In this document: positions 26,199-33,846 of the stretch, piece after piece
Position numbering within the stretch: position 1 is the first letter of the stretch
How the letters are laid out: each line of letters begins with the position of its first letter
Assembly (NCBI GenBank): GCA_019637695.1
Contig: JAHBVG010000012.1
Coordinates: forward strand, 1 to 64,000
Source of the DNA: Caldilineaceae bacterium
Lineage (GTDB): Bacteria > Chloroflexota > Anaerolineae > Caldilineales > Caldilineaceae
Direction of reading: 5' to 3'
DNA: 64,000 bases
Translations under genes and position numbers: made by a program
The notes under the pieces: generated by a model
Databases searched by the model: none
The model's input: only the letters and a program-made list of their open reading frames with translations
Told to the model about the DNA's origin: nothing

Positions 26199-26549
26199 CT
26201 ATTTCGTTTTCAACCAATTTTCCTTTTTGACGCCGGTTAACGCCGACCCTTCCGCAGGATACCACTGTACAATTTCCTCTATTTTACTCGCCAGCTCGTA
26301 ATCTTTCCTCGTGATTCCGCCGGCGCTGTGTGTCTCCAAATGAACCTCCACTGAAGGATAGTTTAAGATCAGTTCAGGATGATGATCGGCTGCTTCGGCC
26401 AGATAGCCGATTGCATTCGCAATCATCAAAGTCAAACGCCAATTTCCTGTCTTATAGACCCGCAGCAGGTAGCCATTCCGCAACCGCCACATGGGTAAAT
26501 TCTCATTCAGCCACTGTTGCACTTTATTGGCCGGAAATGTTTGTTCCAC
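26199..26549 (-). CDS. 4a-hydroxytetrahydrobiopterin dehydratase (pterin carbinolamine dehydratase)
   Basis: A 116-residue PCD/DCoH-family protein. The diagnostic signature is complete: EAADHHPEL, YPSVEVHLETHSAGGIT and KDYELA. It dehydrates 4a-hydroxytetrahydropterin; many bacterial homologues recycle cofactor or act in molybdopterin-related steps. No phenylalanine hydroxylase is seen in the window. Confidence 0.92.
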   Translation of the reverse strand: MEQTFPANKVQQWLNENLPMWRLRNGYLLRVYKTGNWRLTLMIANAIGYLAEAADHHPELILNYPSVEVHLETHSAGGITRKDYELASKIEEIVQWYPAEGSALTGVKKENWLKTK

Positions 26550-26727
26550 GAAGCTCCCCTCCTAACGTTTTTAATCGAAATGTGACATCCGAGCAGTTTG
26601 TGAATTTTTACGCAGGAAATTGCATCCAATCCTATCCCATGTTAAACTGTATCGCACTTAACGCGGCAATCTATCATCTACCTCGCGAATGTCGCACCCA
26701 CACAAACCGTCATTACGGAGATTATTG

Positions 26728-27279
26728 ATGGGACAATTCTTGCACAATCATAGGCGTTTTTCTGTAATTATCCTGCTGCTGGCAGCGATTGGGGTTTTGG
26801 CCGCCTGCGCTCCTAATCCTCGATCCCAATTGATTTCGCCCAATATGGTTCCTGAAGGATCGGGACAGGTATTTGTACCCCCCACACCGACGCCCATCCC
26901 CAACATTGCGGAGCTGAGCGAAGAAGAGATCATGCGCGGGCTATCAGAGGATTTTGTAACCTTGCTCGCCAATGCGGATCCGGCTTCGGGCCAGCAATTG
27001 TCGATTGCAAACGGATGTATTGGCTGTCATAACATGGACCCAACTCAGACCATGGTTGCGCCGAGTTGGTTCAATATGGCAAACGTTGCCATTATCCGTA
27101 ACCCGGCGACCGAAGGCCCTGCTGCCTATCTTTACCACAGCATTGTAGCGCCCAACGATTATATTGTTCAGGGGTACAACGCCGGCATCATGCCGCAGAC
27201 CTATGATCAAACCTTAAGCGACGAACAGATAGCGGATATTGTCGCCTACCTGCTGACCCTCCGCGGGAATAATCCTTGA
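26728..27279 (+). CDS. c-type cytochrome lipoprotein
   Basis: A 183-residue exported lipoprotein with signal MGQFLHNHRRFSVIILL...VLAAC and one haem-binding CIGCH motif near residue 105. A possible axial Met lies in YNAGIMPQTYDQTLSDEQIADIVAYLLTL, the typical C-terminal helix of class I cytochromes c. It would sit on the outer face of the membrane and carry electrons. GGAG precedes the ATG, and the open frame upstream has no signal sequence. No oxidase or reductase gene is adjacent. Confidence 0.85.
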   Translation: MGQFLHNHRRFSVIILLLAAIGVLAACAPNPRSQLISPNMVPEGSGQVFVPPTPTPIPNIAELSEEEIMRGLSEDFVTLLANADPASGQQLSIANGCIGCHNMDPTQTMVAPSWFNMANVAIIRNPATEGPAAYLYHSIVAPNDYIVQGYNAGIMPQTYDQTLSDEQIADIVAYLLTLRGNNP

Positions 27280-27305
27280 TCGATCTTAAGTCCGCAAAGG
27301 GTAGA

Positions 27306-28070
27306 TCATGAAAACCGGGGTTTGCGCTTTTCCATGAAGGCTTGCAGCGCTTCCATCGCTTCGGGTGAACGAAGTTGGGCGGCGAAGTGGTGGGCTTCGA
27401 CGGCGATGGCTTCGGCGATGGCGTCCTGTTGGGGACGAAGGATCAGCGCTTTGGTCGTTTGCAGGGCGGACGGCGCTTTGGCGGCCAATTTTTGCGCCTG
27501 GGCCAGGGCGAACGCTTCCACCTCGGCGGGGGGCAGCACCCGGTTGATCAGCCCCATCGCCAGCGCTGTTGCAGCGTCAAACGGTTCGGCTAGCAGCAGC
27601 AACTCGGACGCCTTGCGACGCCCGACCAATTGAGGAAGCAGCAGGCTCGACGCCCCCTCAGCCACCAATCCCAGATCGACGAAAGGCAGCGAGAAGCGCG
27701 CCCCCTCCCCGGCGTAGACGAGATCACAGTGGAGTAGCAGCGTCGTGCCGATCCCCACGGCGACGCCGTTCACCGCTGCGATCAACGGCTTGGGGAAGGT
27801 ACTCACCGCCCGCAAAAAACGCATGACCGGACTCTTCTCGTCCACAGGCGGGTTGGCGATGAAATCGCCGATGTCGTTCCCCGCCGTGAAGCAGCTCTCC
27901 CCGCCTGTGATCACCACGGCGCGCACTCCCGCATCCGCGATCGCCCCTTCCAATCCCGCCGTCAGCGCTTCATACATCGCCGCCGTCAGCGCGTTCTTCT
28001 TCTCCACGCGATGGATGCGCAGGACCCATACAAAATCGAGCTGCTCAACTTGAATAGGTGCTGTAGTCAT
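27306..28070 (-). CDS. Enoyl-CoA hydratase/isomerase family protein
   Basis: A 254-residue crotonase-fold protein. The oxyanion-hole segment is CFTAGNDIGDF, and PLIAAVNGVAVGIGTTLLLHCDLVYAGEGARFSLPFVDLGLV covers the second oxyanion Gly and the catalytic region. The second catalytic Glu position is occupied in LGLVAEGASS. Substrate unknown; such proteins act in fatty acid or amino acid breakdown. The start MTTAPIQVEQ is favoured over an upstream ATG that would overlap the HepT-like gene. Confidence 0.88.
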   Translation of the reverse strand: MTTAPIQVEQLDFVWVLRIHRVEKKNALTAAMYEALTAGLEGAIADAGVRAVVITGGESCFTAGNDIGDFIANPPVDEKSPVMRFLRAVSTFPKPLIAAVNGVAVGIGTTLLLHCDLVYAGEGARFSLPFVDLGLVAEGASSLLLPQLVGRRKASELLLLAEPFDAATALAMGLINRVLPPAEVEAFALAQAQKLAAKAPSALQTTKALILRPQQDAIAEAIAVEAHHFAAQLRSPEAMEALQAFMEKRKPRFS

Positions 28071-28083
28071 TGTGGGAAACGCC

Positions 28084-28608
28084 TTACTGTGAGATCTGAC
28101 TATCATACAGTTCAAGGAACTCTTGGAGCGCTCTCTTTAAAGATGCCCAGGTTGGTTCAAGTTGACGAACAAGCTCACTCATCTCATCCCAATCCAACCG
28201 AAACGAATAGGCATGTCGATAGTAGTGACGAAAGCCAAGATATTTCAGCAACTGAGCGGCAAGTTCTGCACTTATAACAGAGGGGCGCTGTGTTGTCTCT
28301 CGGATCATGATAGCTAATAGCTCACTATGGAAACGTGGGCCTTGCGGAATGCTCATGTCAATCTGCTTGGCTACCATACTAAAGATGTTCTCAACCCCCG
28401 TGTAAAAGGAGTGAAGCACAGACGCCATTGCGGTTACAATGATCAAATCAAGCTGATCAGCATCTGCCTGCCTGAGCAATTCCTCATAGGTATCCAACAG
28501 GCGATCTATCTGGTCTATTTCAAACTGGATTCTTTTGATCGTCTGCTCAGACAAGGCGTTGTAGTTCTCCAGTAGTTTCCAATTGTTGGCTAAATGGATC
28601 GATTGCAT
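28084..28608 (-). CDS. HepT-like partner of an MNT nucleotidyltransferase
   Basis: An all-helical protein (about 174 residues from this start) with the pattern of HepT/DUF86-like or KNTase C-terminal-like proteins: IKRIQFEIDQIDRLLDTYEELL, VLHSFYTGVENIFSMVAKQI, and GFRHYYRHAYSF. The last resembles the RxxxxH-type active segment of HepT toxins (R-H-x-Y-x-H). It overlaps the MNT gene upstream by about 60 bp; a TTG nearer 28551 would remove the overlap, so the start is uncertain. The MNT protein modifies and neutralises HepT in known pairs. Confidence 0.7.
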   Translation of the reverse strand: MQSIHLANNWKLLENYNALSEQTIKRIQFEIDQIDRLLDTYEELLRQADADQLDLIIVTAMASVLHSFYTGVENIFSMVAKQIDMSIPQGPRFHSELLAIMIRETTQRPSVISAELAAQLLKYLGFRHYYRHAYSFRLDWDEMSELVRQLEPTWASLKRALQEFLELYDSQISQ

Positions 28609-28864
28609 CCAAATCGACCAAATCAACGGAACGATCCAACTCGACTAATAACGTCCCCAGCAACTCAAAGAATTGTCCTTTAGGACATCCTCGTATTGCC
28701 AAGTCTAGATCTGAAACGGCGGTTGCTTTTCCCCTTGCCAGCGAACCAAATAGATAAACCTCACGACACCCCGCGCCCAGGAGAATTTCAATGGCACGTC
28801 GAATGGTATTTGCCTCTTCGGTAGGTAGTTGTGCAAGATGTTTTGGAATCCCCAATGTCGCCAT
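28547..28864 (-). CDS. MNT-type minimal nucleotidyltransferase (antitoxin)
   Basis: A 105-residue minimal nucleotidyltransferase. The active-site motif is YLFGSLARGKATAVSDLDLAI (GS-x10-DxD), with a third acidic residue in SVDLVDLDAI. MNT proteins of MNT/HepT pairs AMPylate the HepT toxin. The start MATLGIPKHLA follows GGGAGG at 8 bp. It shares an operon and overlap with the HepT-like gene. Confidence 0.85.
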   Translation of the reverse strand: MATLGIPKHLAQLPTEEANTIRRAIEILLGAGCREVYLFGSLARGKATAVSDLDLAIRGCPKGQFFELLGTLLVELDRSVDLVDLDAIDPFSQQLETTGELQRLV

Positions 28865-28986
28865 CGCCAAATCCTCCCAGACCATCCACAACAGCCACTC
28901 TCATAGTTCATTATACTCTAGCCGATCCGCCCCATCAACAGCATCTACTGCCGAATTCGAGATTATTCTCCATCATCCCATTCCGC

Positions 28987-30795
28987 TCACGTTCTGGCGA
29001 AGATGTCGCGATATGCCTGGGATTGTTCGAGCAACTCCTCGTGTGTACCGACGGCGGCGACGCGCCCTTTGCGCAGGACGACGATCTTATCGGCCCAACG
29101 GATCTGCGAAAGGCGATGGGTGATGAGGATGGTGGTGCGGCCTGTGGTGGCTGCTTCAATGGCGCGCTGGATCAGATCCTCGGTGGCGCTGTCGATGGCG
29201 CTGGTGGAATCATCCAAAATCAGGATGGCCGGGTTGGTGAGGAAGGCGCGGGCCAGGGCCAGCCGTTGACGCTGCCCGCCGGAGAGCATGACGCCGCGCT
29301 CGCCCACCCGCGTGGCGTATCCGTCGGGGAAGCTCATGATAAAGTCGTGGGCCTGGGCGGCTTTGGCGGCAGCTTCGATCTCCACTGAGGTGGCGTCGGG
29401 TTTGCCGAAGCCGATGTTTTCCCCAATCGTGCGGCTGAAGAGGAAGATGTCCTGTTCGATGATGGAGATCTGGCGGCGCAGCGTCTCCAAATTCCACTGG
29501 CGCACGTCGATGCCGTCAATGCTGACGCGGCCCCGGTTCACGTCGTAGATGCGGTTGATCAGCTTGGCGACGGTACTCTTGCCCGATCCCGTCTGGCCGA
29601 CCAGAGCCAGCGTCTGCCCTGGTTCTATCTCAAACGAGACATTTTCCAAAGCGGGTTGGCTGGCAAGTTGATCGGTCCCATTGGCAATTGCTTCAGGATC
29701 ATCTTCATCCAGCGCGCTGTTGTAGCTGAAGGTGACATTCTCGAAGCGGACGTGCCCCTCTATGACAGCTTCGTGGCCGGCTTCGTTGCGGTCCAATTCA
29801 GTCTCTGTGCGGATCAGCTCAAGGATGCGGCGGGCGCTGGAAACCCCAGAAGAGACCTGCGAATAGGAGAAGAGCGAGACAAAAACCGGAAAGCTGAAGA
29901 GCGAAATCAAGCCCACATACGCGATCACATCCCCCAGATTGATCGCCCCTGCCTGAAAGAGGACGATCCCATGCCAGAGCGCCGTCCCCTGGGCGATGCC
30001 GAGGAGCAGCAGGGGCAAAAAGCGGGCCTCGACCCGTCCCTGGGCGACAAAGGCATCGCGCACCGCTTTGGCGTTGCGGTTGAAGCGCTCGATCTCGGCC
30101 TCTTCCTGAGCAGCGGCTTTCACCGTCTGGATGCCCTCAATGGCGGCGGTCAGGCCAGCGTTCATCCGCCCGAAGGATTCGCGCACCCGCTGCGTCACCG
30201 GCGCCAGTTCCTTGAGGTAGAAGGCCAGGGCAAGCACATAAAGGATGGCAAAGGCCAGCGGCGTGGCGATCAACTGCGGGTGGATGCCCGGCGCGATCAG
30301 GACCGGCACGATTAAAAAGTTGGCAGAACCAATCACCAAATTGAGGCCGGGGGCAATCGCCAGCGCCAATTCGCGCACATCGTTGGTGGCGCGGGCCATC
30401 ATCTCGCCCGTCGGATAGCTGTCATGGAAGCGCATGCTCTTGCCCAGCAGCGAAGCGTAGAGTTCCTGGCGACCGTCGCGCTCCAGCCGTTGCGCCAACA
30501 CTTCGCTGCCAAAATTGCGGAAGAGTTGCAGCGCGCCGCGCACAAACTGACTGCCCACCAGCCAGATCGTCGCCCACAGGATGGCCGTCATGTTGACGCC
30601 CCTATCGGTGACGGCGTTGAATGCCTGTCCTGTATAGATGGGGATAGCCGATGCCAGCGCCGCGTTCCCAAACGCGCCCACAAAGATCGCCAAGATGATC
30701 AACTTGTTGCGTCCCAAATGGGAGATCGCCCACCGGATCGGTCCTTGTTGGTTGGATTGCAACCCTTCGGCGACGACAAATTCGCTTTTGAGCAA
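28987..30795 (-). CDS. ABC exporter, fused membrane and ATPase domains
   Basis: A 602-residue half-transporter of the MsbA/LmrA type. Six membrane segments cover about residues 25-330, with the intracellular loop [18 protein letters not shown]. The ATPase has Walker A GQTGSGKS, signature MLSGGQRQR, Walker [13 protein letters not shown] and H-loop [15 protein letters not shown]. The residue after the Walker B Asp, normally the catalytic Glu, is Asp, as in the degenerate site of heterodimeric exporters; no partner half is adjacent. The start is a TTG with AGGAG 9 bp upstream. Substrate unknown. Confidence 0.88.
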   Translation of the reverse strand: MLKSEFVVAEGLQSNQQGPIRWAISHLGRNKLIILAIFVGAFGNAALASAIPIYTGQAFNAVTDRGVNMTAILWATIWLVGSQFVRGALQLFRNFGSEVLAQRLERDGRQELYASLLGKSMRFHDSYPTGEMMARATNDVRELALAIAPGLNLVIGSANFLIVPVLIAPGIHPQLIATPLAFAILYVLALAFYLKELAPVTQRVRESFGRMNAGLTAAIEGIQTVKAAAQEEAEIERFNRNAKAVRDAFVAQGRVEARFLPLLLLGIAQGTALWHGIVLFQAGAINLGDVIAYVGLISLFSFPVFVSLFSYSQVSSGVSSARRILELIRTETELDRNEAGHEAVIEGHVRFENVTFSYNSALDEDDPEAIANGTDQLASQPALENVSFEIEPGQTLALVGQTGSGKSTVAKLINRIYDVNRGRVSIDGIDVRQWNLETLRRQISIIEQDIFLFSRTIGENIGFGKPDATSVEIEAAAKAAQAHDFIMSFPDGYATRVGERGVMLSGGQRQRLALARAFLTNPAILILDDSTSAIDSATEDLIQRAIEAATTGRTTILITHRLSQIRWADKIVVLRKGRVAAVGTHEELLEQSQAYRDIFART

Positions 30796-30847
30796 GGTTG
30801 TGGCTCCTGTGAATGATGCGATGATAGACCGCAGACGAACCCGGTCC

Positions 30848-32929
30848 CTAGTCCCCGATCTCCAACTCGATCTCCAATGATGGGGCCAAGTAGATCAGTT
30901 CGGTATCTGCGCCGGGCGAACGGCGATACATGGCTACAAGCAGGCGAGCGGGAGCGGCATTGTTCAAGGATACTTGATGGCGCTCGCGCAGGATGTCCCC
31001 AACTTTCCAAAGTGAGGTTGGATAGAAGGGATGGCCCGGCGGTTGATCGCTCTGGTCGATACGGTTGCCGGTAGCGTCGAAGATTTGCACTGTCGTCGTG
31101 TAATCGCCATCGAGGGGCGCATCCACCCGCCAATAGAGCGCAATCTCTCCGTCTGCAATCTGTCGATCATAGCCCAACAATGTCAGCGGGCCAAAGATCA
31201 GGCCGAGCGGATGCTCAACGTTGGCCGCGTCCACGATGCTCTCCACGCGCACAAGGGGCGGCATGGACGCTTCCAGATTGAAGCGCACGGACAAGGCGTC
31301 CATCGGCTTGATCAAATAGACCGGACGCTCTCCCGCAGCCAGCGCCGTCTCGATCACAGATCCCACATCACCGAAACGATCCTCCGGTGTCAGCAGCGGA
31401 AAGATCCCGGTGATCCCCGGCGCGAGACCTTCCACGGCTTGCAGATAATAGAGCGGCACAATCTCGTTGCGGTCATTGCTAACGAGGACAGCATCCTCCG
31501 GCGGATCGGCAGCGAGGATGGCGTTCCACATCGTGCGCGCCATGTTGTTCCCCGACTGATCGATCTCCCCAAAGAAGCGCGTCAACGGCAGGATTGTGAA
31601 GAAGAGGATGGCGGCGAAGAGCGCGAATTGGAGAAGGTATTGGGGATTGGGGGTTGGGGATTGGGGACTGGGGGTTGGGGACTGGGGATTGGGGACTGGG
31701 GACTGGGGATTGGGGATTGGTTCGTCTGCGATCTGCGGTCGCTCCACTATCCGCCCGATCTGCCATACGCCAAACCCAGCCCAGATTGCACCCATCAAAT
31801 AGAGCGGGATGTAAAAGACAAAAATATCGCCGATCCCGTAGAAGAGGTTGAAGATCTGGTGGATCAAGGCGAAGGGGACGGTCAACAGCAGGATTGGCCA
31901 GCGGCGGGCGCGGACCAGAGCGATCAACCCGATCAACACCAGGGCTAGACCAGTCGCGTTGAAGTGGATCGTCCAGAATTCGACCATCTGTGGCAGCCGC
32001 GCCAGCGCGCCGTCGATCCCCAGCAGGCTCACGGCGAAGACACTGCCGGTAATGTGTTCGATAAAGCCCTGCCACCCAGGCGTGTAGAGCGACAGCACCT
32101 CGCCATTCAGCCGTGGATAGAGCCAGGGCGAGGCGTCCGGTACACTGCGCAGGGGGATGTAGAGGTAGAGCAACTGCGGCAGGCCGATCCCCAACAAGCC
32201 GATAATCCAGATCCGCATATTCCTCCACCAACTTCGCTCCATCCAAAAGAGCCACAGAATCACCCCAGGCAACAGAAATAGGCCGGTGCGGTGATGCGAA
32301 AGCGCAAGGCCGAGCAGTAGGGTAATGATGAATGGGGACTGGGGACTGGGGACTGGGGAATGGTGAATGGTGATTAGTGACTGGGGACTGGGGAATGGGG
32401 AATGGATATTAGGTATTGGGTGCTGCGGTCTGCCGTCTGCGGTCTGTAGCGCCAGCAGCACCGCCACAATCAACAGCGCGTGCAGCGTATAGACCTCGGC
32501 GATGATGCTTTGGCTCCAGAAGGTGGGGCTGAAGGCGAAGAGCAGGGCGGCGAAGAGGGCGGAGAGACGGCCCCAGCCAGTGGAAGGCAGCCAACGCGCC
32601 ATCAACAAATAGAGCAGTCCCACCGTGAGCGCACCCGTCACCGTGCTGAAGATGTTGAGGGCAAATGCCGGATCCATCCCGAAGAGCGCCAGCACGCGTT
32701 GCCAGATCCCGCCCAGGATCAAATAGAACGGATAGCCGGTAGGGTGCGCCAATCCGAAACGCCAGGCGGCAAATTGGAACTCGCCAGGGTCGCCCATCAA
32801 TAGCCCCGGCGGTAGCGTCCTTGTGTACCAGCCCAGGGTGAAGGCTATCAGCAACAGGGCGAGGCGACGGTCTGTGGCGGCAATATTGCGCATGGCGGTT
32901 GTGGGGGCAAATTTGACCGATGTTTTCAT
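30848..32929 (-). CDS. DUF2723-family membrane protein with two repeat-encoded insertions
   Basis: A 693-residue polytopic membrane protein. The diagnostic DUF2723 N-terminus is present: [27 protein letters not shown], and later [22 protein letters not shown]. The family is related to GT-C glycosyltransferases using polyprenyl-phosphate sugars; function is inferred only. Two hydrophilic stretches (about residues 160-200 and 400-430) consist of PNPQSP/PSPQSP repeats encoded by CCCCAGT/CCCCAAT heptamers. They lie in loops between membrane helices. Neighbours include an exporter, a polyprenol sugar synthase and another large membrane protein, consistent with envelope glycosylation. Confidence 0.8.
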   Translation of the reverse strand: MKTSVKFAPTTAMRNIAATDRRLALLLIAFTLGWYTRTLPPGLLMGDPGEFQFAAWRFGLAHPTGYPFYLILGGIWQRVLALFGMDPAFALNIFSTVTGALTVGLLYLLMARWLPSTGWGRLSALFAALLFAFSPTFWSQSIIAEVYTLHALLIVAVLLALQTADGRPQHPIPNIHSPFPSPQSLITIHHSPVPSPQSPFIITLLLGLALSHHRTGLFLLPGVILWLFWMERSWWRNMRIWIIGLLGIGLPQLLYLYIPLRSVPDASPWLYPRLNGEVLSLYTPGWQGFIEHITGSVFAVSLLGIDGALARLPQMVEFWTIHFNATGLALVLIGLIALVRARRWPILLLTVPFALIHQIFNLFYGIGDIFVFYIPLYLMGAIWAGFGVWQIGRIVERPQIADEPIPNPQSPVPNPQSPTPSPQSPTPNPQYLLQFALFAAILFFTILPLTRFFGEIDQSGNNMARTMWNAILAADPPEDAVLVSNDRNEIVPLYYLQAVEGLAPGITGIFPLLTPEDRFGDVGSVIETALAAGERPVYLIKPMDALSVRFNLEASMPPLVRVESIVDAANVEHPLGLIFGPLTLLGYDRQIADGEIALYWRVDAPLDGDYTTTVQIFDATGNRIDQSDQPPGHPFYPTSLWKVGDILRERHQVSLNNAAPARLLVAMYRRSPGADTELIYLAPSLEIELEIGD
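31640..31740. repeat. Heptamer array inside the DUF2723 gene (first)
   Basis: About twelve units of GGGGATT/GGGGACT/GGGGGTT are followed by a CTGCGGT piece. The coding strand reads CCCCAAT, giving [15 protein letters not shown]-type peptide in frame. Confidence 0.88.
32328..32452. repeat. Heptamer array inside the DUF2723 gene (second)
   Basis: Mixed GGGGACT, GGTGAAT, ATTAGGT and CTGCGGT units translate on the coding strand to [17 protein letters not shown]- and SPQSP-type peptide between two membrane helices. Confidence 0.85.
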
Positions 32930-32962
32930 CTAGCCGATAATGAGCCGGTTAAGGCAATCTTG

Positions 32963-32996
32963 AGACCTGCCAGGTTTTCTGAAACCTGGCGGGTCT
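32963..32996. repeat. REP-like palindrome, copy 2
   Basis: AGACCTGCCAGGTTTTC paired with GAAACCTGGCGGGTCT. It lies between two divergent genes, 20 bp before the polyprenol-mannose synthase start. Compared with copy 1 it keeps pairing through G-U or compensated positions. Confidence 0.8.
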
Positions 32997-33016
32997 GTTA
33001 TTAAGGGTTATTGTGT

Positions 33017-33793
33017 ATGCGTCCTGAATGGTACGGGCAGGCACTGGTGATTGTGCCCACCTACAACGAGAAGGAAAATCTGGCAAAGCTGGTAGGCCGT
33101 CTGCGCGCTCTGCCCGACAACATTCATGTACTCATTGTGGACGATAATTCTCCCGACGGCACCGGCGCGATTGCGGATGCGTTGGCGGCGGCTGATACTG
33201 GCGTGCATATACTCCACCGTAGCGGCAAGTTGGGGCTAGGGACCGCCTACAAAGCCGGGTTTAGTTATGGATTGGCGCATAATTTCCGCTACCTCTGCAC
33301 CATGGACGCCGATTTCAGCCACAGCCCGGAAAGCGTGCCCGATCTGGTTGCGAAGGCGGCTGCTGGTGATGATCTGGTGGTGGGCAGCCGTTACGTGCCG
33401 GGCGGCGCCGTGGTGGGCAGTACGCCCATCCGCCGGTTGATCAGCTATGGTGCCAATTGGCTGGCGCGGATTTTCCTCGGCGTAGCTGTCCATGATTGCA
33501 CGGCTGGCTTCCGCTGTTACCGGCGCAAAGTTTTGGAAACCATCAATCTGGATGCGATTTTCAGCAACGGCTACAGTTTCCTCACCGAGATGATCTTCCT
33601 CTGCCAGCGGGCTGGTTTCCGCATTGGCGAAGTGCCCATCACCTTTGTCAACCGCACCGAAGGCGCCAGTAAGATCAGCAAAAGTGAGATCTATAAAGCC
33701 TTCTACACCCTCATCCGGCTGCGCACACAAGCCCTGCCCTGGGATTGGTTCGTGGCGCAGGTGCGGCGGCGGGATGACAAGATGACAAAATGA
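33017..33793 (+). CDS. Polyprenol-phosphate mannosyl/glycosyltransferase (DPM1-like)
   Basis: A 258-residue GT2 enzyme of the dolichol/polyprenol-phosphate mannose synthase type. Visible motifs are [34 protein letters not shown] (DxD metal site) and GSRYVPGG, with the C-terminal [15 protein letters not shown]. It ends without the C-terminal membrane domain found in fused versions. It makes polyprenyl-phosphate sugar, the donor used by GT-C membrane glycosyltransferases; two candidates flank it on the opposite strand. AAGGG lies upstream of the ATG. Confidence 0.9.
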   Translation: MRPEWYGQALVIVPTYNEKENLAKLVGRLRALPDNIHVLIVDDNSPDGTGAIADALAAADTGVHILHRSGKLGLGTAYKAGFSYGLAHNFRYLCTMDADFSHSPESVPDLVAKAAAGDDLVVGSRYVPGGAVVGSTPIRRLISYGANWLARIFLGVAVHDCTAGFRCYRRKVLETINLDAIFSNGYSFLTEMIFLCQRAGFRIGEVPITFVNRTEGASKISKSEIYKAFYTLIRLRTQALPWDWFVAQVRRRDDKMTK

Positions 33794-33846
33794 CGGCGGA
33801 CCGCAGACGAATCGGTCCCCAGTCCCCAATCCCTAATCCCCAATCA
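33794..33846. repeat. Heptamer arrays at the 3' end of the GT-C-like gene
   Basis: ACCGCAGACG is followed by CCCCAGT/CCCCAAT/CCCTAAT units. The array supplies the stop codon and last few codons of the membrane protein on the minus strand. Confidence 0.8.

Noticed and set aside
31600-31850. Several overlapping plus-strand frames rich in GIGDWGLG
   Set aside because: They are reverse readings of the CCCCAAT heptamer array, which is open in all six frames; the DUF2723 protein is on the other strand.
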